This document shows positions 4,928 to 11,819 of a stretch of DNA of 24,100 nt, piece by piece. Under the pieces are notes generated by a model that made no database searches, was not told where the DNA came from, and saw only the letters and a list, made by a program, of their open reading frames with translations. The stretch's first letter is position 1. Every line of letters begins with the position of its first letter. The DNA is from a virus, in IMG/VR virus record IMGVR_UViG_3300024475_000002, positions 1 through 24,100 of that record; one strand, written 5' to 3'. The translations under genes were made by a program, and so were the position numbers.

Positions 4928-5341
4928 CTACTTAGCACCTTTCATAGCTTTGTATTTAGCTTCCAATCTGTCAATAGATCCAGCGACTGCCTTGCTATCG
5001 GCGTGTACCTTTGGAAAGAGTTGCTCCGAAGCTGTCTGGAAGTAATGCTCAAGATCGTCATTGACTTTGATCTGATGCTGATTCCATTCGATGTCGTTTT
5101 GAAGCTGTAAGATTCTGTCATTATCTAGCACGACACCGTGTTCTTTGTGTTCGATGTAGAGATTTAGACATTCTTCTTCCATGCTCTGTATTTTCTCCAA
5201 CTTGTTATTTGTGTTCCACTTGATATCCTTGATGATCTTGTTAGTGAAATACTGTAATGTTGAATTTGTAGTCCTGTCTGAAAGAGCAAAGAGCTTTGTG
5301 ATGTCTTTAGCGAAAGAGTTAGTGTGTACTTGCTTTGTCAT
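4928..5341 (-). CDS. Hypothetical helical protein (137 residues)
   Basis: ATG 5341 is chosen because GGAG lies six bases upstream; longer in-frame readings would run into the structured block to the right. The protein is highly charged and mainly helical (LEKIQSMEEECLNLYIEHKEHG, then ILQLQNDIEWNQHQIKVNDDLEHYF), with no cysteine pairs or membrane segment, and ends in a basic RLEAKYKAMKGAK. Coiled-coil assembly is likely. It forms a transcript of its own, with a terminator after it and the structured block at 5369-5577 before it, perhaps as its leader. I do not recognise a family. Confidence 0.6.
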   Translation of the reverse strand: MTKQVHTNSFAKDITKLFALSDRTTNSTLQYFTNKIIKDIKWNTNNKLEKIQSMEEECLNLYIEHKEHGVVLDNDRILQLQNDIEWNQHQIKVNDDLEHYFQTASEQLFPKVHADSKAVAGSIDRLEAKYKAMKGAK

Positions 5342-5368
5342 AGTTGACTCCATTTGAAACTGACGAGG

Positions 5369-5577
5369 AACTGCCCTCGCCTTATGCCCCGTCCGAAAGC
5401 ACGGCCTGACACCTACGGCGCGAGACAGCCCTGCTGGGCTGGTGAAGCGTCCAAGTATAGTCCAGCCACGGCGAGACGGATATGAACCAGTAGAAACAGC
5501 CATTGGCAGGGTGCGGCCTGCGACTATACTTGGATGACAGGTTGTGCTTCGGATAATGGGGCTTGGCGAGGACAGTT
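5369..5577. ncRNA. Candidate structured RNA of about 210 bases
   Basis: A nested set of long complementary segments. The outer stem is 5369-5381 with 5565-5577 (13 positions; one is C/A on plus, G-U on minus). GCCCC 5386-5390 pairs with 5558-5562. Bases 5391-5402 pair with 5544-5554 (one bulge). Inside, a perfect 13-pair stem joins 5450-5462 (TCCAAGTATAGTC) with 5522-5534. Local hairpins occur at 5426-5441 (CAGCCC, TGCT loop) and 5506-5521 (GCAGG/CCTGC). By my count about 59% of bases are G or C, clearly more than in the flanking genes. No protein frame fits it. It does not match RNase P RNA, tmRNA or tRNA by eye. The strand is not settled: on minus it would be the leader of the 4928-5341 gene, on plus a leader of the late genes or a free RNA. 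A nested inverted-repeat DNA element is the alternative. Confidence 0.6.
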
Positions 5578-5755
5578 GCTTGACAGGTCAAATGGTGTCA
5601 ACGGAGACACAGTAAGGACGCACTGGCTCTGTAGGTAAAGACGTGAGCAAAGAGCTTTGGGCTTTCAGATAGGTCTGTTGTCGTGGTTGTCGTTTTGTGC
5701 GTTGACAAGATGTTTAGAAAGGTATGAAAGTGGGGGGGAACACAAGGGGGGGCAG
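5578..5755 (+). promoter_or_regulatory. Intergenic control region before the late genes
   Basis: No gene is visible here. Half-sites of TTGAC type occur at 5580-5584 and, reversed, at 5587-5591 and 5597-5601, with another at 5702-5706. A tandem nine-base repeat (GTTGTCGTG, GTTGTCGTT) lies at 5677-5694. A small hairpin GTGTC/GACAC lies at 5597-5612. A weak rightward promoter could be TTGACA (5702-5707) with TATGAA (5723-5728), but the 15-base spacing is short. Two runs of seven Gs (5732-5738, 5746-5752) precede the small terminase gene, the second acting as its ribosome-binding site. Confidence 0.35.
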
Positions 5756-6127
5756 ATGACAAGTGTAGTTAAGCTAACCGATAAACAGACTGCTTTGGTG
5801 GATACATTAGTAGCAAGAGGCTGTACCATAAAAGATGCCGCTGAGATTGCTGGATACGCTAAGGGTGATGCAGGTAGAGTGACAGCACAGAAGACTCTCA
5901 AGCTCCCGCATGTGCAGGCGTACATGATGCAAGCGATAGGTGAGCAGTTAGGCGTAAGTGCTACCCTTGCCGCGGCTCGGCTTGTATCCTTATCTGGTGG
6001 TGCCAAGAGTGAGTACGTTCAGCTAGAAGCTAGCAAGGATATCTTGGACAGAGCTGGCTTCAAGGCACCAGATAAGCACATGCACCTACATGCTGGCGAA
6101 ATTAAGGTGTCTATAGACCTTGGATAA
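5756..6127 (+). CDS. terS: Terminase small subunit-like protein
   Basis: A 123-residue protein with an N-terminal HTH (about 7-50): LTDKQTALVDTLVARGCTIKDAAEIAGYAKGDAGRVTAQKTLKLPHVQAYM, as in small terminase subunits that recognise phage DNA for packaging. The segment after it (SEYVQLEASKDILDRAGFKAPDK) is also usual for these proteins before a short variable end. It is the first gene of the rightward late block and lies upstream of the large terminase, although eight genes separate them. ATG 5756 follows a GGGGGGGCAG ribosome-binding site; a longer in-frame reading would add 33 residues without support. A different HTH role cannot be excluded. Confidence 0.7.
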   Translation: MTSVVKLTDKQTALVDTLVARGCTIKDAAEIAGYAKGDAGRVTAQKTLKLPHVQAYMMQAIGEQLGVSATLAAARLVSLSGGAKSEYVQLEASKDILDRAGFKAPDKHMHLHAGEIKVSIDLG

Positions 6128-6186
6128 GGTGGGGTGGGGGTCAAAAGTGCGACTGTTATGTTCGCAAGGGGTCTACCACAGACATT

Positions 6187-6573
6187 ATGATTAAAAAAAG
6201 CACGATACAGGAATTAGTACAGAGTAGTCCTTATCATAGTTGGTTGGGTGATAGGGAGTTAGAATTGTACGTTGCTCGTCCTATTAGTTTAGGGCAGTGT
6301 TTGGTAGAGGATGGTGTGTTAGCTACTTGGGGTTTTCCTAATGCGGATCAGGTGGAAAAATATTTAGCCACTAGAAGGTTCGATGCTGATTGGTTTGCTG
6401 GTGGTGGTGATACAGTTTGGTTAGTGGATTTTATTTGTTTAGGTGGTAAGGTTGAGATTGCCAGATCATTTAAGGGGCTTATTGGTTTGTTTAGTGGCTT
6501 GGGTTATCGTGATGCTTACTGGCTTCGTACAGAGACAGGCAAGTTAGGCTGGTTTAGTTTGAAGGAGAATTGA
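6187..6573 (+). CDS. HlyC-type lysine acyltransferase-like protein
   Basis: A 128-residue protein that matches the plan of toxin-activating lysine acyltransferases (HlyC family), which move an acyl group from acyl-ACP onto lysines of a partner protein. SSPYHSW (13-19) matches the SSPLHRNW of HlyC with the catalytic His at residue 17. PISLGQ (32-37) and a central W48 follow. DWFAGGGDTVWLVDFICLGG (68-87) matches the DWTSGDRKWFIDWIAPFG region, with catalytic Asp81 kept. It is shorter than HlyC (170). No RTX toxin gene is near, so the target is likely a phage or host protein. No good ribosome-binding site lies close to ATG 6187. The family is inferred from motifs recalled, not searched. Confidence 0.65.
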   Translation: MIKKSTIQELVQSSPYHSWLGDRELELYVARPISLGQCLVEDGVLATWGFPNADQVEKYLATRRFDADWFAGGGDTVWLVDFICLGGKVEIARSFKGLIGLFSGLGYRDAYWLRTETGKLGWFSLKEN

Positions 6574-6574
6574 C

Positions 6575-7261
6575 ATGGGTTCTGGTGGTGGCGGCGGTGG
6601 AGGCGGTCAGGATAATAGTCCTAACGCTGATGCGGCAAGAACAAGACGACAGCAGGAGAAGGCTATAGAGCGTTCCCGCAGTATTCCGACTGATACAAGT
6701 GGTTCTTCAAGAGATCCGAACTTTGGTGCTAAAGCACCCGCACCGCAGATGGGCAGAAGCCCTGCGGCTTTCCAAGCAATGTTAGGTAGCACTGGACAGG
6801 GTGCAAGGGATGCGGCGGCGTTAGCTGGGCGTTCTGAGTTTGGAAGTGCTTCTAACTTTAATGCACTTGGCAAGATGGTGACTGAGGCAAGGGGTGACAC
6901 AAAGATGGTTATTCCTAGCGCAACCACTGCTGGTGCGGCTATTGCTAAGAGAAAGATGAACGAGGCTATGCTCCAGAAAATTATTGGTGGTGGAAAGCCT
7001 GTCTTTAAGGATGGCAACATTGTTGGTGTTGATGAGGATGGCACATACACTGGTCAGCCTAAGATGGACACAACGCAGGATACCAGAGATGAGCCTTCAC
7101 AGCCCAAGATAGAGGACGAGCCTGACGAGGTTGAACCTGTTGTTGCTGGCGTTGGTAGAAGCACTAAGGCTAGGCGTGGTACAGGCAGACGCGGCGTTGC
7201 GTTTGGATCTAGGCGTTCACTGGTTAATCTTAGAAGCCTTGGCAAGCGGGGGCTTGGTTAA
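6575..7261 (+). CDS. Gly-rich low-complexity phage protein (228 residues)
   Basis: Starts with MGSGGGGGGGG, continues with Ser/Ala/Arg-rich sequence, has one more ordered part (about 95-155, with KRKMNEAMLQKIIGGGKPVFKDGNIVGV) and ends with an acidic stretch (IEDEPDEVEP) followed by a very basic tail (RRGTGRRGVAFGSRRSLVNL). The tail resembles the GRRSL tail of the small protein at 10012-10227. GGAG lies upstream of ATG 6575. Disorder and the basic end suggest binding to DNA or an assembly partner. Family not recognised. Confidence 0.65.
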   Translation: MGSGGGGGGGGQDNSPNADAARTRRQQEKAIERSRSIPTDTSGSSRDPNFGAKAPAPQMGRSPAAFQAMLGSTGQGARDAAALAGRSEFGSASNFNALGKMVTEARGDTKMVIPSATTAGAAIAKRKMNEAMLQKIIGGGKPVFKDGNIVGVDEDGTYTGQPKMDTTQDTRDEPSQPKIEDEPDEVEPVVAGVGRSTKARRGTGRRGVAFGSRRSLVNLRSLGKRGLG

Positions 7262-7563
7262 TGAAAACACCAGCATGGACACGCAAGGCAGGTAAGAATC
7301 CTAAAGGTGGATTGAATCAAGCGGGGCGTGACTCTTACAAGGGCGGCACCTTAAAAGCTCCTGTTAAATCAGGTGACAACCCACGCAGGGCATCTTTTCT
7401 GCAACGCATGGGCGGCATGAGGGGTCCTGAAAGGGACGAGAAGGGCAGACCAACCAGACTTCTTCTTAGCTTAAGGGCTTGGGGTGCTGGTAGCAAAGCA
7501 GAGGCCAAGCGTATCGGCGCGGCTATATCACGCAGAAACAAAGCTAAAAAAGGAAAAGCATAA
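7261..7563 (+). CDS. DUF6321-like small basic protein
   Basis: A 100-residue, strongly basic protein. It shows the ordered motifs PAWTRKAGKNPKGGLNQAGR, then NPRRASFLQRMGGMRGP, then DEKGRPTRLLLSLRAWG, which I recognise as the DUF6321 layout found in phages and some other viruses. The function is unknown. The ATG overlaps the previous stop by one base (TAATG). A role in the virion or on DNA is suggested by its charge and its place in the packaging region. Confidence 0.7.
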   Translation: MKTPAWTRKAGKNPKGGLNQAGRDSYKGGTLKAPVKSGDNPRRASFLQRMGGMRGPERDEKGRPTRLLLSLRAWGAGSKAEAKRIGAAISRRNKAKKGKA

Positions 7564-7715
7564 TGCCAAACGTAGCAGGAAAAAAATTTGCATATAATGC
7601 CGAAGGTAAAAAGAAAGCTAAGAAGGCCGCAAAGTCATTGCTGACTAAGCAACAGGCTTCTTTGCCAAAGGCACTCCAACAAAAAATTATTAAATCAAAG
7701 ATGAAGCAATCATGA
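7563..7715 (+). CDS. Lys-rich micro-protein (50 residues)
   Basis: A short frame from ATG 7563, joined to the previous stop as TAATG and to the next gene by ATGA (7712-7715). The protein, MPNVAGKKFAYNAEGKKKAK and onward, has about one third Lys, with runs such as KKKAKKAAK, and no acidic patch. The exact couplings at both ends, and position in a gapless chain, support it as a real gene despite its size. It may bind nucleic acid; function unknown. Confidence 0.6.
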   Translation: MPNVAGKKFAYNAEGKKKAKKAAKSLLTKQQASLPKALQQKIIKSKMKQS

Positions 7716-7978
7716 AGTATACATTTACAGATGGCACTCCCTATGAAGGACCGACTATCAAGATGCCTGATGGACGTATTCTTTCTGGCGCAACCTATAT
7801 GCCAGACTCACGCCGACTAATACCTATGGAGAAAGAATATGGCGGTCAACGAAGCGGGAAACTACACGAAGCCCAAACTGAGGAAAAGCCTGTTCAACCG
7901 AGTAAAGCGAGAAGCAAAGGGCGGGGCAAGCGGTCAGTGGTCAGCAAGAAAAGCGCAAAGGCTAGCCCTGCTGTATAA
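7712..7978 (+). CDS. Small phage protein, C-terminal half overlapped (88 residues)
   Basis: The first 43 residues look conserved: PYEGPTIKMPDGRILSGATYMPDSRRLIP is a pattern (PY.GP...M.DG...SG.T) I associate with small phage proteins next to terminase genes. From about residue 43 on, the sequence turns Lys/Ser-rich and lies over the next gene (7839-8006) in another frame, so it may carry little function. The start overlaps the preceding stop by four bases. Role unknown. Confidence 0.6.
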   Translation: MKYTFTDGTPYEGPTIKMPDGRILSGATYMPDSRRLIPMEKEYGGQRSGKLHEAQTEEKPVQPSKARSKGRGKRSVVSKKSAKASPAV

Positions 7979-8006
7979 GAAAGCTGGTGGTGGATACACA
8001 TCGTGA
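7839..8006 (+). CDS. Small conserved phage protein ending GGGYTS (55 residues)
   Basis: ATG 7839 lies inside the previous gene. The protein begins MAVNEAGNYTKPKLRKSLFN and contains GQWSARKAQRLALLYKKAGGGY; I recall very similar small proteins in many phages, always with NYTKP, QWSARKAQ and a GGGY end. That likeness is why this frame is favoured over the overlapping tail. GAAAGAA lies upstream as a weak ribosome-binding site. It overlaps the next gene's GTG by four bases (GTGA). Function unknown; strongly basic, so nucleic-acid binding is possible. Confidence 0.7.
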   Translation: MAVNEAGNYTKPKLRKSLFNRVKREAKGGASGQWSARKAQRLALLYKKAGGGYTS

Positions 8007-8248
8007 AAGCTCCGCAGAAATCATTACGCGCTTGGACTAAGCAAAAATGGCGCACCAAGTCTGGCAAGCCTAGCACACAAGGCAGTAAGGCTACTGGTGA
8101 GCGTTACCTTCCAAGCAAAGCCATCGAAGCAATGAGTGACTCAGAGTATCAACGCACCACAAGAGCGAAGCGGGCGGCGATACGAAAAGGTAAGCAATTC
8201 GCCAAGCAACCAAAGGATGTCGCAAAGAAGGCGGCACAATACAGATGA
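8003..8248 (+). CDS. DUF5872-like small basic protein
   Basis: An 81-residue protein with a GTG start that overlaps the preceding stop (GTGA). It contains SLRAWTKQKWRTKSGKPSTQ, ATGERYLPSKAIEAMS and QFAKQPKDVAKKAAQYR, the run of motifs I recognise as DUF5872, seen in phages and in other viruses. The net charge is strongly positive. The function is not known; its presence beside a DUF6321-like protein, as in other phages, suggests a shared role in the particle or on DNA. It overlaps the next gene by ATGA. Confidence 0.7.
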   Translation: MKAPQKSLRAWTKQKWRTKSGKPSTQGSKATGERYLPSKAIEAMSDSEYQRTTRAKRAAIRKGKQFAKQPKDVAKKAAQYR

Positions 8249-8439
8249 GTTTCATGCACACTATTAAGGCTGAAGAACGTGAAGTTCTAAGGCGTGTTGT
8301 TAAAAAAGTACATCTAGCATACCATCCTAAAGAGTTCTGCACTGACTTAGAGGCTGACAAGGTTATCGCAACCATCGGTCCTGAGATTGTAGAACGCATG
8401 ATTAAGTTTGGTAAGGATCACAAGGTTGACCAGCTTTAA
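8245..8439 (+). CDS. Small conserved-type protein before terminase (64 residues)
   Basis: Start ATG 8245 overlaps the preceding stop by four bases. The protein is helical and ends in DKVIATIGPEIVERMIKFGKDHKVDQL, a stretch I have seen in small genes just before phage large terminase genes. No catalytic motif is visible. Its last bases overlap the start of the terminase gene, so translation of the two is likely coupled. Confidence 0.6.
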   Translation: MSFMHTIKAEEREVLRRVVKKVHLAYHPKEFCTDLEADKVIATIGPEIVERMIKFGKDHKVDQL

Positions 8440-9949
8440 GTACAAACCTGATGGCGAAGTCTTAAAATCCTTTATGAAGGACGATAGGTTCTTTCGTGGC
8501 ATACGCGGCCCTGTTGGATCGGGTAAATCAGTTGGCTGTTGCGTTGAAGTATTCCGCAGAGCCTTACAGCAGAAACCAAATAAGGATGGGGTGCGCCGAA
8601 GTCGGTGGGCAATCATTCGTAACACTAACCCACAGCTAAGAACAACTACCATCAAGACATGGCTTGATTGGTTTCCCGAAAATGATTGGGGTAAGTTTCT
8701 TTGGTCTGTGCCATATACTCATTGGATAAAGCAAGCTGACTTGGAACTTGAAGTAATCTTCCTAGCACTCGACAGACCAGAAGATGTCAAGAAGTTGCTC
8801 TCCCTTGAACTGACGGGCATCTGGATCAACGAGGCTAGGGAGATACCTAAGTCTATTATCGATGCGTGTACCATGCGTGTTGGGCGTTTCCCTTCAATGC
8901 GTGATGGCGGTCCTACTTGGTCTGGTGTTATCGCTGACACCAACGCACCAGAAGAAGATCACTGGTGGCCTATTATGTCTGGTGAAGTACCTATCCCTGA
9001 CCATATTCCTCAAGAGCAAGCCAAGATGCTTGTAAAGCCTGATAACTGGTCTTTCTATGTGCAACCAGAGGGCATGATAGAAAAGACAGATGATAATGGT
9101 AGCGTGCTGGACTATGTGCCTAATAACAAGGCTGAGAATAGTCAGAACATGCTCAAGACATATTACCCTAATTTAATACGCGGTAAGACAAAAAGCTGGA
9201 TTGATGTCTATGTAATGAATAGACTTGGCACTATCCAAGAAGGAAAGCCTGTATATCCTATGTTTGTTGCAGATACGCACATAGCCAAAGAAGAAATACC
9301 AGTTGCGGCTGGTGTGCCTTTGTATGTGGGCATTGACTTTGGACTTACTCCTGCGGCTGTCTTTGGTCAAAAGGTTAGAGGCAGATGGCTTATACAGTCA
9401 GAGATTGTAGCTATCGATATGGGCATAGTAAGATTCGCTGAACTACTGCGCCAAGAGATAGCAACTAGGTTTGCTGGCCTTAACGATGTGCATATCTATG
9501 GTGATCCTGCTGGTGACTTCCGCGCACAGACCGATGAAAGTACACCTTTTCAAATACTTAGGGGTGCTGGACTAAGAGCAAACCCAACTCATAGTAATTC
9601 TGTTGACCTTAGACTTGAAGCTGTTTCAAGCAATCTAAATAAAATGGTCGAGGGCAAGCCAGCATTTATGATTGATCGGCGTTGCCCAACCCTAATCAAA
9701 GGCTTTGAGGGTGGCTATGGATACAAGCGTATGCAAGTATCTGGTGAAAGGTTTGATGATAAGCCTGACAAGAATATGTATTCACATATCCACGATGCTC
9801 TACAGTATCTAATGCTGGGTGCTGGTGAGGGCAGACAATTAATATCTGGTCAAAGACAAGCCAAAGCTTTCAATGCCAAGGCTGAATATGATGTGTTTGC
9901 AAGAAAACCTAAACAGGCAAAACGCCAAGGTTTATGGGCTAGAATGTAA
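8426..9949 (+). CDS. terL: Terminase large subunit
   Basis: The motor that pumps DNA into the procapsid and cuts it. Numbering from TTG 8426 (507 residues): Walker A GPVGSGKS at 28-35, a Walker B-like segment TGIWINEARE at about 130-139, then an RNase H-like nuclease with YVGIDFG (Asp304), YGDPAGD (Asp360) and HIHDALQY (Asp457). The start is uncommon: no ATG is available near the conserved FKYKPDGEVL; TTG 8426 has AAGGA eight bases upstream, while TTG 8408 has none and would add six residues. The gene overlaps the end of the preceding one by 14 bases. Length is a little below T7 gp19 (586). Confidence 0.93.
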   Translation: MTSFKYKPDGEVLKSFMKDDRFFRGIRGPVGSGKSVGCCVEVFRRALQQKPNKDGVRRSRWAIIRNTNPQLRTTTIKTWLDWFPENDWGKFLWSVPYTHWIKQADLELEVIFLALDRPEDVKKLLSLELTGIWINEAREIPKSIIDACTMRVGRFPSMRDGGPTWSGVIADTNAPEEDHWWPIMSGEVPIPDHIPQEQAKMLVKPDNWSFYVQPEGMIEKTDDNGSVLDYVPNNKAENSQNMLKTYYPNLIRGKTKSWIDVYVMNRLGTIQEGKPVYPMFVADTHIAKEEIPVAAGVPLYVGIDFGLTPAAVFGQKVRGRWLIQSEIVAIDMGIVRFAELLRQEIATRFAGLNDVHIYGDPAGDFRAQTDESTPFQILRGAGLRANPTHSNSVDLRLEAVSSNLNKMVEGKPAFMIDRRCPTLIKGFEGGYGYKRMQVSGERFDDKPDKNMYSHIHDALQYLMLGAGEGRQLISGQRQAKAFNAKAEYDVFARKPKQAKRQGLWARM

Positions 9950-9957
9950 TTTGTGAG

Positions 9958-9970
9958 TTGCAGACTGCAA
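9958..9970. promoter_or_regulatory. Inverted repeat TTGCAG-A-CTGCAA, candidate operator
   Basis: A perfect 6+6 inverted repeat in the 62-base gap between large terminase and the portal module. It has the same TTGCA-N3-TGCAA form as the site over the left-arm promoter at 4775-4787. TTGCAG could also be a -35 box, with a poor TTAGCA 17 bases on. This suggests separate control of the portal and capsid genes. Confidence 0.45.
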
Positions 9971-10011
9971 TAAATTGTGGTTAGCAATAGATAGTCATAA
10001 AGGAGATTGCC

Positions 10012-10227
10012 ATGTGTGTGGGTCGTGCGCCTAAAACACCTCAAGTCGATCCTGCTATAAAGGCACAGCAAGAAGCTGATAAAGCCAAAGCCCTTGAAGA
10101 AAAGAAGGGTGCAAAGCAAGAGCGTCTTGAAGAAACCGTACAAAGTATGCGTAGAGGGTCAGGGCGTAGATCTTTGATCAGTAGTTCGGGTGGTGGTGCT
10201 GGATTCTATAATAGGTTTAATCAATGA
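10012..10227 (+). CDS. Small protein before portal (71 residues)
   Basis: GGAG lies six bases before ATG 10012. The protein has a short head (MCVGRAPKTPQVDPAIKAQQ), a charged helix (EADKAKALEEKKGAKQERLEETV) and a tail GSGRRSLISSSGGGAGFYNRF. Short proteins with a P-rich head and a GRRSLL...GG.GF tail commonly precede portal genes in podoviruses; their role is not known to me. Its stop overlaps the portal start by four bases (ATGA), so expression is coupled. Confidence 0.7.
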   Translation: MCVGRAPKTPQVDPAIKAQQEADKAKALEEKKGAKQERLEETVQSMRRGSGRRSLISSSGGGAGFYNRFNQ

Positions 10228-11819
10228 TAACATACACAGACACATCATCCTTTGGTGGATCTGGCGGTGGCAACGATAAAGTTGCCGCTATGTATTTGAA
10301 AAAATACGAAAAAGCTAAATCTATGCGCGAAAACTTTGTGCCACTCTTTGAGGAGTGTTACGAGTATGCTCTACCACAACGCGAGTCGTTCTACTATGAA
10401 ACGATTGGTCAGCGTAGGGATGATAAGATTTTTGACGAAACTGCTGTAGTTGGTGTGCAAGAGTTTGCATCCCGTTTGCAACAGGGTCTTGTGCCTAACT
10501 TTGCACGTTGGGCTGACTTTACATCTGGAAGTGAAGTGCCACCTGACTCACGCGAAAGCGTTGATAACGAGTTGGATGAAGTCACAGAGTATGTGTTTGA
10601 AGTAATACAGAACTCAAACTTTGGTCAGGAAGTGCATGAGTCATTCATGGATCTGGCTGTTGGTACAGGCATACTAAGCGTTTCAGAGGGCGATGCTGTA
10701 AATCCTGTAGTCTTTTCTGCGATACCTTTGCCGCACGTTGTTCTTGATTCTGGTCCTGATGACAAGATCGATCATGTCTATAGAGAAAGACAGGTTCGCG
10801 CATCTGATATTGCAATTATGTATCCAAAGGCAAAGCTGAGTAGCAAGCTTCAAACCAAGATCAATAACTATCCTGATGAGCGTGTAAAGATTCTTGAGAT
10901 TGTTTGTAAGGATTACAGCGTTAAGAATGAAGATGCTTATCTATTCTATGCTATTGAGTGCGATACAAAAGAAATAGTCAAAGAGGAGAAGTACCGAGGT
11001 GTTGGGTCAAATCCTTTTGTTTGCTTCCGTTGGTCGAAATGCAGTGGTGAAGTCTATGGGCGGGGTCCTCTCATCAATGCGCTTAGTGCTATTAAAACTA
11101 CTAATCTTACGATTGAACTTATACTTGAGAACGCGCAAATGGCTATCTCAGGCATATATCAAATGGAAGATGATGGAGTAGTAAACCCAGATACAATCAA
11201 CCTAGTCCCTGGAACGGTTATTCCAAAAGCTACAGGATCACGCGGTCTTGAGCCTATTCGTGCGGCTGGTTCGTTTGATGTAGCTAACCTTGTGTTGTCA
11301 GATATGCGCTTGAATATTAAACGTGCGCTATACAATGATATGTTAGGTAATCCTGATCGCACTCCTGCTTCTGCTACAGAGGTTGCAGAGCGTATGTCAG
11401 ATCTATCACGCCGCATTGGTTCTGCTTTTGGCAGATTGCAAGCAGAACTTGTTCAGCCTGTTCTTCAAAGAGTTGTGTATATTCTAAAGAAGCAGGGGCG
11501 AATTGAACTTCCGACAATCAATGGTCGTGAAGTAAAGGTACGTTCAGTATCACCTCTTGCACAGGCACAGGCTAACCAAGACATATCCTCCGTGGCTAGA
11601 TGGCTTGAGCTTGTGCAGGGCAGTTTTGGTCCAGAGGTAATGAACCTACTTATCAATTCAGAAGATACCGCCGCTTACTTAGCTAAAAAGTTTGGCGTCC
11701 CTGATACACTGATCCGCGACCTTGAGGAACGCAGACAAATGGTGGCTATGGCACAAGCGATGCAACAGCAACAAATGTCTCAACCTCAAGAGGAACAATT
11801 AATTGGGCCGCAACAATAA
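10224..11819 (+). CDS. Portal protein (head-tail connector)
   Basis: A 531-residue protein, close to T7 gp8 (536). It forms the ring at the vertex where DNA enters and leaves. Family marks: KKYEKAKSMRENFVPLFEEC, YALPQRESFY near the start, VGVQEFASRLQQGLVPNFARW, a middle part YGRGPLINALSAIKTTNLTIE, and MLGNPDRTPASATEVAERMSDLSRRIG, all typical of the podovirus head-to-tail connecting family. The C-terminus is Gln-rich (MAQAMQQQQMSQPQEEQL). It overlaps the following gene by 17 bases. Confidence 0.93.
   Translation: MITYTDTSSFGGSGGGNDKVAAMYLKKYEKAKSMRENFVPLFEECYEYALPQRESFYYETIGQRRDDKIFDETAVVGVQEFASRLQQGLVPNFARWADFTSGSEVPPDSRESVDNELDEVTEYVFEVIQNSNFGQEVHESFMDLAVGTGILSVSEGDAVNPVVFSAIPLPHVVLDSGPDDKIDHVYRERQVRASDIAIMYPKAKLSSKLQTKINNYPDERVKILEIVCKDYSVKNEDAYLFYAIECDTKEIVKEEKYRGVGSNPFVCFRWSKCSGEVYGRGPLINALSAIKTTNLTIELILENAQMAISGIYQMEDDGVVNPDTINLVPGTVIPKATGSRGLEPIRAAGSFDVANLVLSDMRLNIKRALYNDMLGNPDRTPASATEVAERMSDLSRRIGSAFGRLQAELVQPVLQRVVYILKKQGRIELPTINGREVKVRSVSPLAQAQANQDISSVARWLELVQGSFGPEVMNLLINSEDTAAYLAKKFGVPDTLIRDLEERRQMVAMAQAMQQQQMSQPQEEQLIGPQQ

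Noticed and set aside
5369-5577. RNase P RNA, tmRNA, tRNA or group I intron
   Set aside because: Key conserved segments of those RNAs were not found; GACTATA in one arm alone is not enough for a group I intron.
5382-5591. Leftward frames inside the structured block
   Set aside because: No start site and unnatural composition; the bases are explained by the nested stems.
5732-5752. Two runs of seven Gs as a slippage site
   Set aside because: They lie outside any gene; the second is simply the ribosome-binding site of the small terminase gene.
6607-7050. 147-codon leftward frame opposite the Gly-rich gene
   Set aside because: Pro/Ala/Leu composition expected from the reverse of Gly/Arg-rich codons; no context.
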